Assembly: GCA_029844215.1 (NCBI GenBank)
Contig: CM056736.1
Span: forward strand, 54,311,562 to 54,375,561
Direction: 5' to 3'
Length of the DNA stretch: 64,000 nt
Source: Przewalskia tangutica
Lineage: Eukaryota; Streptophyta; Magnoliopsida; Solanales; Solanaceae
Both the position numbers and the translations under genes were made by a program. Positions 35,516 through 45,702 of the stretch are shown in pieces (within the stretch, counting starts at the first letter, position 1; each line of letters opens with the position of its first letter). The notes beneath the pieces were generated by a model. It ran no database searches and had not been told where the DNA came from. It worked only from the letters and a program-made list of their open reading frames with translations.

Positions 35516-35739
35516 AGTAGGGGTGCTTATTGATACTACGGGCGAGGTACCCTGTTTTGATCCTAAGACCCCTATTTTATGCAGTATTATATATATATAT
35601 ACTTGTCACTCTCATTGTTAGTAAGACACAGTAAAAGGTATTTTGATTTTCTTCCATGACTCCAGCTTACTTTTAGACTTATGATATCATTATTACAGTA
35701 TTTTCCAGCTTTACATACTTGGTACATATTGTGTACTGA

Positions 35740-35926
35740 CCCCCTTCCTCGGGGGCTGCGTTCATGCCGCAGGTAAGGGTAAGCAGATTGAGGATCCTCG
35801 TTCTTAGGATCACTATTCCGGTGTCAGAAGCTCCATTCCTCCGGAAGCTTGTTTATTGGTACGGATATTCCCTGATGCTATAGGTATTTTGTACATTCAG
35901 GGGTATGGCGGGGCCCTGTCCCGCCA
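35740..35926 (+). other. Hairpin-rich block, element C copy (best preserved)
   Basis: Five inverted repeats in a row: CCCCC/GGGGG (about 35740-35755), CTGCG/CGCAG (35756-35772), GATCCT/AGGATC (about 35794-35812), AAGCTCC/GG(A)AGCTT (about 35829-35852) and TGGCGGG/CCCGCCA (35906-35926). Three have 7-base loops. The block is in the LTR portion that would be in the leader and again near the RNA 3' end. Right LTR copy: about 63690-63867. Confidence 0.65.
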
Positions 35927-36164
35927 CAGTTGTTATCTCAGAAGTGCGTGGTCACATATATGTTTTGGGCTATAAGAACCAGTTGTACTACTCTACTTTG
36001 TTAAGTATGCTTTATGGAAGGCAGCCTTATCGGCTGGCCAGTGATGTTTACCCTTTTTATAAGTTATGTGTTATGTATGTTCCGCTGCTATTCTCTGACA
36101 TATACCTGACAGGGTACCTCGATAGGGTACCAGTCGCGGCCCCGCGGTTGGGTCGTGACAAAAG

Positions 36165-36176
36165 TGGTAACAAAGC
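36165..36176 (+). other. Primer-binding site of element C
   Basis: TGGTAACAAAGC, four bases after the LTR end. It differs at two positions from the initiator tRNA-Met complement present exactly in B and E. It could be a weakened site or a sequence error. Confidence 0.75.
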
Positions 36177-36367
36177 AGTTAATCCTCGGAAAGTGTCCAC
36201 AGACCGTGTCTAGTAGAGTCTTGATTATCGGTGTGTCGTGCACCACATCTATAATCAGGAGGCTGCAGGATATTTAGGATTGGTTTCCATTCTTTCACTC
36301 TAAGATCGTGCAATAGAGCTGAGTTATAGGTTGAACCTCCTCTGATGTTTTCCTTTATGTATCAGTT

Positions 36368-37500
36368 ATGTCTCCACGCAAGGCAACCGCGCCCGTGGCG
36401 GCAAGGCACCGGTGTGCCTTGCTAGTGGACGCGGAGAGTCACGAGGCACGAGCCCGATCCCTACGAGAGATGATGTTTAGTGGCGGCGAAGTTCCACGTC
36501 GCCGCCACCAAGAGTTCGAGGCGCGGACGCAGCCATCGAGACCGCAGACGTGAGCCTCCATCCCCGGCCATGGTCCGAGTACGAGATTACGGAACAGATT
36601 CTGCATCGACCAAAGATAGTGGCGTGGCAACGCCGACAGAGCAGCGGCCAACCCAGAGCCGACAATTTACGATTCGGATTTCGGGTTGTCACCCACCCGA
36701 GTTCTATGGTTCGAGATTTGAGGAGGATCCGCAGGAGTTTGTCCGGCGATTCAATGACCATGCAGTCCTTAGGGCATCGGAGACCGAGTGCGTTATACTA
36801 GCTTCTACCGTTACGCGATATTGCGTTGAACTGGTTTGAGTCATGGGTATTGTCGAGGGTGAGGATGCTCTTCCGGTGATTGGGAGGAGTTCACGAGGCG
36901 TTCCTAGACCACTTCTTGCCTCCCGAGGTGGAGAGCCAGCGTAGATAGGTTCTTGACCTTGAGACAGACGGAGGACTATAAGGGATTACACTGAGTTCGA
37001 CTCCTGGCCGATATGCGCACACCATAGTAAATGACATGGCGCATGTGGTTCATCGATATGTGATGGGTTAGACCGTCATATGACATCGTGCATGCTTGGG
37101 GTGGCTCTTCATCGAGGATGGATATTGCCGAGATGCAGCGCACGCACGTGGATTGAGGCAGAGAGAGGCAGATCGGCTAGATTTGGGCCACCAAGAGGCT
37201 GTGACAGCGAGTTCTCGGGCGCTGAGGCGGGCCTCGCAGCAGACTAGGTCCACATTCCACCAAAGACAAAGTGCTCCTTCTCGATTTTCGGCAGGAGGTC
37301 CGATCGCAGGTTATTCAGAGCGGTCGTGGCTCCAGGACTTGTGTTTTAGGGAGGCAGACCAAGACTAATCGAGACCACCTACCTCTGCGCTCGATGCGGT
37401 AGGTCTCATCCGGCGAGTGCCGTATGGGTTCGGAGCGTGTTACTCTTGTGGAGCGGGGCCATCCGAAGAAGGATTGTCCGCCCCAGGCGGCGGAGCGTTA
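36368..37500 (+). pseudogene. gag: gag of element C, frame-broken
   Basis: Gag forms the particle that packages the RNA. ATG at 36368 gives MSPRKATAPVAARHR. After a frame slip, 36480-36839 reads through FTIRISGCHPPEFYGSRFEE, matching the F gag (HPPEFYGS). The capsid domain is visible across frames at about 36830-37090 (WFESWVLS, FLDHFLPPEV, VHRYVMG). The CCHC zinc knuckle is at about 37435-37483: CYSCG is followed, one base out of frame, by GHPKKDCP. It has at least six frame breaks compared with the F gag. Some may be sequence errors, so 'pseudogene' is provisional. Confidence 0.75.
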
Positions 37501-37689
37501 CAGTTCAGCCGACGGTCTATTGTCGGATCTTCATCTTCGATGGTTAGACGCCCGAGGCGGTGGTACTTATGGGCCAGCAGCCACGCAGAGGTCGTGGTAG
37601 GGGTTCGATCTAGCGGTCCTCGAATCGCATATATGCTATGTCCAAATGACAGACCGTGAGGCGTCCCTGATGTCGCCACAGTACATTAT

Positions 37690-38150
37690 TGGTTTCTTCT
37701 TTGTGATGTATATGCTTTGATAGATCCAGTTCTACCTTGTCCTACATATCTCCTCATATTGCGGTGAGAATAGGGATAGATCCGAGTCCATAAGACCTTT
37801 TGAGGTGCTACGCGATGAGTGATTCGATGGTAGCCGAGCGGTGTATAAGGCTTGCCTGTGACTATAGATAGCCGCCGACTTCAGCCGACTTGATAGAGTT
37901 GGATATGATGGACTTTGATGTGATTATGGGTATGGATTGGCTAGCATCTTGCTATGCCAACGTGGATCAGAAAGAGAGATTAGTTCGGTTCCAGTTTCCC
38001 GGCGAGTCGGTTATCGAGTGGAAGGGAAATACTGCATCGCCGAGGGGTAAGTTTATTTCTTACCTCAAGGCTAGGAAGATGGTGCGGAAAGGGTATATCT
38101 ACCATATGGTTCGGGTATTCGACATCGAGGTGAGATACCGACCTTGATCG
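37690..38150 (+). pseudogene. pol: Aspartic protease region of C, frameshift at active site
   Basis: Retroviral-type protease that cuts the Gag-Pol polyprotein. The region 'ttgatagatccagttct' sits where the catalytic D(T/S)G-type motif belongs, but a missing base shifts the frame there. Downstream the frame is clean (37890-38147): LIELDMMDFDVIMGMDWL, the conserved protease tail of chromoviruses, then the linker to reverse transcriptase. Because only one base is missing, either a recent inactivation or a consensus error is possible. Confidence 0.75.
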
Positions 38151-38159
38151 ATCGGTCGT

Positions 38160-38822
38160 TAGGAGTTTCGGCACGTATTCCCGCACGAAGCTTCCGGTAT
38201 CCTCCCGAGAGGAGATTGAGTTTTGCATTGATTTGGCGCCAGATACTCGACCGATATCTATTCCTCCATACAGGATGGCACCTGCCGAGCTGAAGGAGTT
38301 GAAGGACCAGCTGAATGATTTGCTGGAGAAAGGCTTTATTAGGCCAAGTGTTTCTCCCTGGGGAGCACCAGTGTTATTTGTAAAGAAGGATGGGACGCCT
38401 TGCGTATGTATTGATTACGAGCGGTGAACAAGGTAACTATCAAGAACAGGTATCCCCTCCCCAGGATTGACGATTTGTTTGACCAGTTGCAGGGTGCAAA
38501 GTGTTTTTCCAAGATAGACCTGCGGTCTGGTTATCATCAGGTGCGAGTTAGAGAGATAGATATCCCAAAGACTGCATTCAGGACCCGGTATGGGCACTAT
38601 GAGTTCAGGGTGATGTCTTTCGGGTTGACCAACGCCCCAGCAGTATTCATGGACTTGATGAATAGGGTGTTCAGGCCATTCTTGGATATGTTCGTTATAG
38701 TGTTCATTGATGATATCTTGGTGTATTCGCGCGCAGCGCGAGCATACGCATCATTTGAGGGCGGTATAGAGTCCTCCGAGACCGGCGATTGTATGCCAAG
38801 TTCTCGTGCGAAGTTCAGTTAG
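38160..38822 (+). CDS. pol: Reverse transcriptase of element C (one frameshift)
   Basis: Copies element RNA into DNA. The N-terminal part (38233-38427) reads PDTRPISIPPYRMAPAELKE and WGAPVLFVKKDGT. A slip at about 38425, next to CIDYE, moves to the second frame (38424-38822) with NRYPLPRIDDLFDQLQGA, DLRSGYHQVRV, FGLTNAPAVFMDLMN and the catalytic FIDDILVYS with both aspartates. All core motifs up to the active site are present; the thumb region after 38735 is broken by indels. It is the only reverse transcriptase in the window and could only serve the non-autonomous elements if the breaks are sequence errors. Confidence 0.88.
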
Positions 38823-39480
38823 CTTCAGTGCTTTCTTAGGGCATGTTATCTGGGCCGCGGTATTACAGTTGATACAACTAAGATTGAGGCGATCAAAACT
38901 TGGCCTGCACTCCACTATACCGACGGAGGTGCGCACTTTGGGCCTTGCAGTTATTAAGGAGGTTTGTAGAGAAGTTTGCTTCTATTTCAAAGACTTTGAC
39001 TAAGTCGACTCGAAGCGGCTATGTTCCGATGAGCGGATACTTGTGAGAAAGTTTCGATTGCTAAAGGAGAAGTTGACGACCGCCCGATTCTTACTCTTCC
39101 AGAGGGCTTAGATGGATATGTGGTTTATTGTGACGCCAGTGTCGGGCTTGGAGTGCGTCTTGATGCAAAGACGACAAGGTTATAGCTTATGATCTCGACT
39201 TAGGAAGTATGAGAAGAACTATCCCACACATGACTTGAGTTAGCGTGATGATTCATGCCTTGAAGATCTGGAGACATTATTTATATGGAGTTCATGTGGA
39301 CATTTACACAGACCACAAGAGTCTCCAGTACATCTTCAGCCAGAGGGAGCTGAACTTGCGGCAGAGACGGTGGTTGGAGCTACTTAAGGATTACGATGTT
39401 GATATTCTGTACCACCCAGGAAAGGCCAATGTAGTTGCGGATGCCCTTAGTCGCAGATCGATGGGTAGTCTGTCTGATGT
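38823..39480 (+). pseudogene. pol: Connection and RNase H region of element C
   Basis: Several frame slips occur between 38823 and 39244, where pieces such as VIWAAVLQLI, VYCDAS (RNase H first aspartate region, about 39120-39140) and RKYEKNYPTHDLE-like coding can be recognised. From 39245 the frame is open: ALKIWRHYLYGVHVDIYTDH, SLQYIFSQRELNLRQRRWLE and HPGKANVVADALSRRS, the usual end of the Ty3/gypsy RNase H domain. RNase H removes the RNA template during DNA synthesis. Confidence 0.82.
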
Positions 39481-39978
39481 ACAGCCGGAGAAGAGGAATA
39501 TGGTCCGAGAGTTGCATCAGCTAGCGAGCCTTGGGGTTCGTTTGGTTGATTCTGATAGTGCTGGAATTCGGGTTCGAGAGGTTGCCGAGTCTTCTATCGT
39601 CGAGGAGGTGAAGAGGCGACAGTATGAGGATCCGATTTTGGTACGGTACCGAGATGCCGCTGTTCAGAAAGAGAGGAGTCTATTTGAGGTAGCGCCTGAT
39701 GGGGTGCTAAGATTCGAGGGCCGGTTGTGTGTTCCCGATGTGACAGGACTTCGTCAGCAGATTCTGGGGGAGGCACACAGTGCTCGTTATTCTATTCATC
39801 CGGGGTCGACTAAGATATATCATGACTTCAGATGCGTGTATTGGTGGGATGGCCTAAAGAGGGACGTTGCGGAATTCGTGGCACAGTTCCCGAATTGTCA
39901 GCAGGTTAAGATTGAGCACCAGAAGCCCGGTGGGCTATTGCAGGCTATTGATATTCCGACTTGGAAATGGGAGGTGAT
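39481..39978 (+). CDS. pol: Integrase N-terminus of element C, cut by element F
   Basis: Same frame as the RNase H tail; it runs through the linker EEVKRRQYEDPILVRYRDAA and the zinc-binding head: HSARYSIHPG holds the two histidines, and NCQQVK the second cysteine. The first cysteine position reads phenylalanine (AQFPNCQQ), so the HHCC site is incomplete as read. The frame is cut after WKWEV at 39978 by the left end of the reverse-oriented F element; any open frame beyond is LTR sequence. Target duplication gtgat at 39974-39978. The core continues at 57157. Confidence 0.87.
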
Positions 39979-42894
39979 TGTCACGACCCGACCCCGGGCC
40001 CGCGACTGGTGCCCTACCTGGGCACCCTTACAGGTATACATCAGAGATAATCAGCGGAACATACATGAAACTATATAAAAATAAACAGCAGAAGTAAAAC
40101 AACAGGTTAGCCGATAGGGCTACCTTCCTGGACATATAATATACAACCGAAGCAGTTGCCTCCTTTCCTTTACAAACTGACCCACAATATGTGACTACAG
40201 ACCTCTAAGAGTTTTAACATAACAACTGTGGCGGGACAGGGCCCCGCCATACCCCTGAATATACATGAATCTACTACCTCAGGGAAAACCGTACCAAAGG
40301 ATAAGCCTCCGGAGCAAATGGAGCTTTTTCTCAAAAACTGAACCGAGATCCTAAGAGCAAGGATCACCAACCTGGGTACCTAAAACCTGCGGGCATGAAC
40401 GCAGCCCCCCGAAGGGGGTCAGTACAACAGGTACCGAATATGGAACAGAAATAAGGTACATTAAACAAAACATATCTGTATAAAAGCATGACAGGGGTAA
40501 GTATAAAAAGGGTAAATACCTGAACCTACCATGTCATAACCATCACGTGAACTTAATCGTACCTTATTATCTTTTCCCATTTCTCAATAAAAGTTATAGC
40601 CACATTCTTACGTTCTTACTTAGAAAAATCATCCAGTTCATTACCATACTTACTTATCTTACTTAACTTAGTCCGGCCCTTACGGAGGGACACCTATACT
40701 GCCCGGCCCAACCTGGGACGCGATAAAGTCACATAGTCTGCCCCTAAAGGTATACTGCCCGGCCCATCTCTGGGACGCGATAATGTCCTATAGTCTGCCC
40801 ATAAAGGTATTGTTACACCCCGTAAGTTCAGGACATGTGTAAGTGAAGGTACGTAAGGAACACAAGACTTGGAAATATGTACGAAAGGAAGAATTGTTTT
40901 TCCGACGGAAAATCTTCCGGACGTCGGAAAGGAAAAATGTTCGTTGTTGAGAATTGGATTCTCAAAACGTATTATTTGAAGAATATGGAACTCTTAACAT
41001 TATGGAAATTTATTTTTACGGATTTGGTCACGTGGGGCCCACCCGAGGAATTTTACGTTTTGTGGGGCCCACGAGGGTTACGGAATTTTATGGACGAATG
41101 AGAGGGCGACACGTGGCACCCCCACATGGCTTGGTCGAAATTTGTACAAGGGTAAAATGGTCATTGACCACCTTGGAAGATTAGTCTTGCTAGCTTGATT
41201 TTGTTGACTAGTCAACTTGTCCACTTGGCTTTTCATTAATTGTCTTTCATCCTAGACCACAAGTGTATTAATCCAAGCCCTTCATTGTGTTATATATGCT
41301 TCACTAGTGCAAGACAAGCTTATCTAACACTTAGGAAAATATCACAAAAACCTTGTTCTTCACTAAGAGACCTCTCGTGTTTGTGACCCTCCCACACAAA
41401 ATAATTTGCAAATGTTGTCCATTAGCCACAAGACTTTAACCCAATGTTCCTAAGGGTGTTGTAAGGTTATCTCAATAGAAAGATTTCGGAAAAAACACAT
41501 TTTTACGTTAGTCGCAAGGCGGAAACTAAGGGAGTTCTTCAACTTTGAAGTTGGAACTTGAAGATGGGTTCTTCATAGGCCTCTAAGGAGTGCTTGGAGC
41601 GGATTGGAACTTAAGGAAAGGAGCTAAGAATTTCTAAGGCGCGACTTTGGATCTTGGAAATTTTAAGGGCTTGGAAAGGTATAAATTTTAGTAGTTAAGA
41701 CTTACTTATTGTTGTAGCTATGGATTTTAGCAAGAATGTGTTATATAGTATGAAGTTTGATATATTTGGCTATTGGAACCCTAATCCGAAATCTAGCATG
41801 TTTAGCTTTAAGATTTCAATTCAAGTCGATTATTAGTTAAGTCGTCACATGTGTTGAATAAAGTAGTTGTTGAAGTTGTTTATGACTAAATAACATGTTG
41901 ACCTAAGAACTTGGAATTGGAAAAGGATTGGAAAAGACTTTGAATTGATAGTTGTAGTTGGCCGAGAATGGCTTGGAGTATTATACTATTTCGTATGAAT
42001 TGTGGGGCGGAATTTTACACGTATTGTAAGGCGTGTAATCCCCTTTGTTTGGTTGTTGTTTGGAGCCTTAAATGTGGCTTGTTGGTTATTGTATTCGGCC
42101 TTGAAAAGGTGGCAAAGTGAGTAGAATCAAAGGAAGTGCTGCCCGATTTTCCGTAGAATTAGAGACTAAATACTTAGTATTATTCTACATAGAGACTAGA
42201 AGTTGATAGCCTTGTTGTGACCATTATAGGTTGACACTTCTACGTACGGTGTATTCGGCTTAGCTTGTGGATTTAGCCGAAAAGGTATGTGAACTATCTC
42301 CTCTTCTAGCATGATTCCTTAGAATAAAGAAAGTAAGTTCTACTCCTTGAATGATCCATTCCTTGCTTGTATTTGGATTGCCTAAAATAGAATTTGTTCT
42401 ATGTACTTCCTTGAGTGTACTTTGATGTTTAAATTGTAAGTAGTATAATCCATTTCCTTAGGGAAGTTTGGATTCTTAAAAGTGAAGGTATTTTTCTTAA
42501 AGTACATAGAGACTTGAAAAGGAAGTGGTTTCCAAATCTTTTGGCTAGTGCCTTAGTTCTAAAACCTAAAGGTCATTATAATGACTTTAGGGGAGTCAAA
42601 GGAGTGATTTACTTATTTGATTTAAAAGAGGAGAAATGTCATGATTTAAGAGAAGTAACTTGCGTTAAGGGTGAAGTTACTTGAGGTTTAAAAAGTAGAA
42701 GAAAACTTGTTTTCTAACTATTAAGAGACTTGAAGTATTTTGAAAGTTAAGAACTTGATTTGTAAGTATGTGATACTTGGTTTTAATAGTATAAGTCTCT
42801 TGGTTATTGAAGGAATGGATACGTCTAAAACCATAAAGGGTTATAACGGCTTTATGGGAAGTTGGTTATAACGGCTTTATGGAAGGTTTAGAAA

Positions 42895-43205
42895 GTTGTC
42901 TATTTTGATTAAATCGGCATAAGTGTGCCTTGATTAGTACTTTGGCTTGTTAAAAGAGAATTATTCTAAGTGTGCCTTGATAAGTACTTTGGCTTGTTAA
43001 AAGAGAATTATTCTATGTATGCCTTGATTAGTACTTTGGCTTGATAAATTGAGGATTTGTCTAAGTGTGCCTTGATAAGTACTTTGGCTTGTTAAAAGAG
43101 AATTATTCTATGTATGCCTTGATTAGTACTTAGGCTTGATAAATTGAGAATTTGTCTAAGTATGCCGTGATAAGTACTTGGGCTTGTTAATTGAGAATTG
43201 CCTAT
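42895..43205 (+). repeat. 46-48 bp minisatellite in D LTR (6 units)
   Basis: Six units alternating two variants; shared words are 'tgccttgattagtac', 'ttggcttg' and 'gagaat'. The same array in the 3' LTR is at about 47810-48110. Confidence 0.85.
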
Positions 43206-43289
43206 GTGTGCTGGAAATAGCCGGTTGTGTGCTATTGGTATATTAGTCGTTTCGGGGTCATTCCCTGGGTTTGTGGCATTTGCATAATT

Positions 43290-43560
43290 CCGTGGATTTG
43301 CTACCCACGATGCGAGGAATACCTCATGCGAGTCCGTAGGGCTTATGCGGGTGAAATAGTCCCATGCGGGCGGTCCACCTTATGCGAGGAATACCTCGCG
43401 AGTCCGTAAGGGCTTATGCGGTGAAATAGTCCTATGCGAGGAATACCTCATGCGGGTCCGAAAGGGCTTACGCGGTGAAATAGTCCCACGCGGGCGGGTC
43501 CGACTATGCGAGAATACCTCACGCGTCCACGCGACCTATGCGGTGAAATAGTCCCAGGAA
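43290..43560 (+). repeat. GC-rich minisatellite in D LTR related to C LTR
   Basis: About four units of roughly 65-70 bp with 'gcgaggaatacctc', 'gagtccgta', 'gggcttatgcgg' and 'gtgaaatagtccc'. The 3' LTR copy is at about 48178-48450. The first unit is near-identical to C LTR 35365-35450. Confidence 0.75.
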
Positions 43561-44438
43561 TAGGATTGCTAAATGATCCGCGCGGATGGTCCCGCTTGAT
43601 CATGAGCTTCCTAGTTTATATTGTAAGGATACTATCGTTTACTCATTGTTAGTAAGGCACAATGTGTTGTATTTTGATTATCATATATGTCCCGGATTTG
43701 TTTGTGTTACCCTATGGTCATGCTTTACGAGGTGGGATTAGGGCATGGGACCACGAGGTATTGAGGACACGCGGGGACTTGGTGTTCATGTATCCTTATT
43801 GGTGTTATTACATCATGGATCGGCAGCGGAGGAAGGATTCCACGCATGATTGATATTATGGGCGTGAGACCCATGGTTATATTGAGTAATGACTTTGAGG
43901 GCTGCGTCACGACTTGATATGATCGCTTATGTGTTATGTCTCGTAGGTTGGATATCATACATGTCTCTGTGTTATTTAGATCGCTATGATTTTATTACGA
44001 TTTTATTGTTCACATACTTGGTACATTCTTCGCATCGACCTCCTTCGGGCCGCGTCACGCCGCGAGTTTAGGTACGTGATTCGGTGATCGCAGTGTAGGA
44101 TCCGCTCGGGGTTTTGGATAAGCTCCTTCTATTCGGAGTTTATCTTTGGTATATGTCCTTCAAGATGTGCTTTGTATAGTTTTGGGTACGGGGCCTTGTC
44201 CCGTCATAGTTCAGTTTAACTCCTAGAGGTCTGTATTCATATGTGGGATTGGACTCATGTACGGTGTAGTGTCTTTTGTTTATGTATATATGGCAGCCTT
44301 GTCGGCTTTGCCCTTGCACGTACGTTTGTTTTAAAAGAAAAAAAATGAGGTGTTATTTCAGTTCCGCAGCTTACTTGTATTGTTAAGGTAGAAGGGTGCC
44401 TGGTAGGCACTACCACGCCCGGTTCGGCCGTGACAGAG

Positions 44439-44451
44439 TGGTATCGAGAGC
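44439..44451 (+). other. Primer-binding site of element D
   Basis: TGGTATCGAGAGC: the initiator tRNA-Met complement with CAG altered to CGAG, four bases after the LTR end at 44435. Confidence 0.75.
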
Positions 44452-44635
44452 AGTCCTCGGAATGTTTACGCACCGTGTCTAGTAGAGTCTTGATTATCGG
44501 TGTGTTGCGCCACACCCATAAACAGGAGGCTACAGGACATTTAGGAGTTGGTTTCTATTCTTTTCACTCTAAGATCGTGCCATAGAGCTGTGTTAGTAAG
44601 AAAATTCCTCTCTGACGTATGGTTGTGTTACAGTT

Positions 44636-44911
44636 ATGCCTCCAAGGAGGGCAACAGCCGCCCAGTAGGGCAAAGGAGTAGCAGGAGCTACTAGTCAGAC
44701 TCAGAGAGTTGATAGGGCTTATGCCCAGGGTATACCGGATGTTGTTCCGATACGAAGTTCTTCTGCGCTGTTTTGAGGCCCCAAAGACTGAGCCTCCAGT
44801 TTCTCGGTTAGGAGAAGACTATAGGGTCATGAGGAAAGTCGTTATGTTATTGGCCAAGATAGCGGAGCTAGCAGTTGTAAGTGATAGTACCCCAGAGGTA
44901 GGGATACTTTG
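44636..44911 (+). pseudogene. gag N-terminal remnant of element D
   Basis: ATG at 44636 starts MPPRRATAAQ, the same kind of N-terminus as F (MPPGATGARKGKK) and B, followed at once by a stop. Further gag-like sequence reads in another frame to about 44911. There is no capsid or zinc knuckle. The ATG follows, after two bases, a canonical acceptor: CTGAC branch-like word (44612-44616) and TGTTACAG (44626-44633). That the acceptor is intact while the gene is broken suggests the signal may be kept for RNA processing. Confidence 0.6.
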
Positions 44912-45660
44912 ATTAGTAAAGTGAGAAGTAAGAATGTTGACAAGAATGATAGGTGAACTGAGACTATAGATGTATAAAGTTCACAAGTTGTAATTGCCCC
45001 ATGACAGTGTAAGACCAATAGGGAAGATTGTACAGTAGAAATACTTTGGCTTATGTGACGAACCTCTAGTGAATAGGGGATAGGGTAAGAAGTACCTTGA
45101 GATAAGAGAGATTTATTTCAGACTAAGAACGAGAAGTTAAGGGTGACGATGAGTCGGGTTATGGACTCATTTCGGGTCAGCCGATAGTTTGGAATGGGGT
45201 GATGTCAGTTAGAAGTGGTCCCGTTATGTGGTAGTGTCCTGAGGATGCCAGGCCCAAGTTTAGTTAATCGTTGTACGAGTTTGTGGACGCGTTCCACCGG
45301 AACTAGGCCGTAAGGACCGAGAAGAGCCTTAGCGGAAATTCAAGTAGCATAATGGCCAAGTTGGTTAGTAACTCCAAGGATTGGAGAATAGAAACAATAT
45401 TTGAGACTTTGTACGTGTACTAGATAAGTTTGGAAGTACGAGAAAGTATGACAAGTAAGGAAAGAAAGGAACCTCTAAGGATCCCGTGGTTGAGAAGACT
45501 GTAACCTTCGAGTTTTGTGAGAAGGGGGTCACGGACGGAAGGTCCATTATTATGTTCACGTATGTTGTGGTGGCCATGTGTGGCATCGTTGGTCTTGTGC
45601 AGGTTTGGTTGATAGGCATAGTATAGAGTTTATGCCGGAGTTTGTATATCTTGACAACCG
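44912..45660 (+). other. Non-coding internal region of element D
   Basis: No pol motif in any frame. It contains the module shared with A, B and E (about 45231-45320) and the segment shared with B (45300-45385). Otherwise I recognise nothing. Confidence 0.5.
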
Positions 45661-45666
45661 ACTAAG

Positions 45667-45702
45667 AACATTCGGGGACGAATGTTTCTAAGGGGGGAAG
45701 AA
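45667..45702 (+). other. Pre-PPT hairpin and polypurine tract of element D
   Basis: AACATTCG (45667-45674) and CGAATGTT (45679-45686) form a perfect stem with loop ggga; AAGGGGGGAAGAA (45690-45702) abuts the 3' LTR. Confidence 0.85.

Larger units (their letters stand above)
33336..36160 (+). repeat. Middle LTR shared by C' and C
   Basis: 2825 bp, TGTTATACC...GTGACA. It is preceded by the polypurine tract of C' and followed by the primer-binding site of C, so it acts as 3' LTR of one unit and 5' LTR of the next. It contains a GC-rich palindrome cluster (33620-33800), a TATA-like box (33892-33899), splice-like donors at 34123 and 34601 with an acceptor at 34547-34548, a 54-bp minisatellite (35092-35370) and the hairpin-rich block (35740-35926). 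Near-identical to 61288-64000. Confidence 0.9.
34123..36365 (+). other. Putative spliced leader of element C (two introns, last acceptor before gag ATG)
   Basis: Intron 1 would run from AAG/GTAATGG (34123) to TTTTAG (34548). A 52-base exon (34549-34600) follows. Intron 2 would run from GAG/GTATGTGAAG (34601) to a 3' site with branch-like CTGAT (36342-36346), a T-rich tract and ATCAG (36361-36365). The gag ATG begins three bases later (36368). Intron 2 would remove the 54-bp repeats, the hairpins and the primer-binding site, giving a translatable but not reverse-transcribable RNA. The same layout is found in D, F and, with altered CAG, A, B and E. Inferred from sequence only. Confidence 0.5.
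40811..44435 (+). repeat. 5' LTR of element D
   Basis: 3625 bp, TGTTACACC...GTGACA. TATATAT at 41291-41297. Possible donors are at 41679 (AAG/GTATAAA) and 42285 (AAG/GTATGTGAAC), with a possible acceptor ATTATAG at 42229, defining a 55-base exon. The TTATAACGGCTTTATG motif occurs twice in tandem at about 42839-42885. Minisatellites at about 42895-43200 and 43290-43560. Hairpin block at about 44036-44212. Confidence 0.9.

Noticed and set aside
39979..40078. Apparent extension of the integrase frame beyond 39978
   Set aside because: This part is the end of the reverse-oriented F LTR; the real gene resumes at 57157.
40877..41184. 74-76 residue frames repeated at 45769-46076
   Set aside because: These are in the U3 part of the D LTR upstream of the TATA box, so would not be on the element's RNA 5' end. 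Duplicated only because LTRs are paired.
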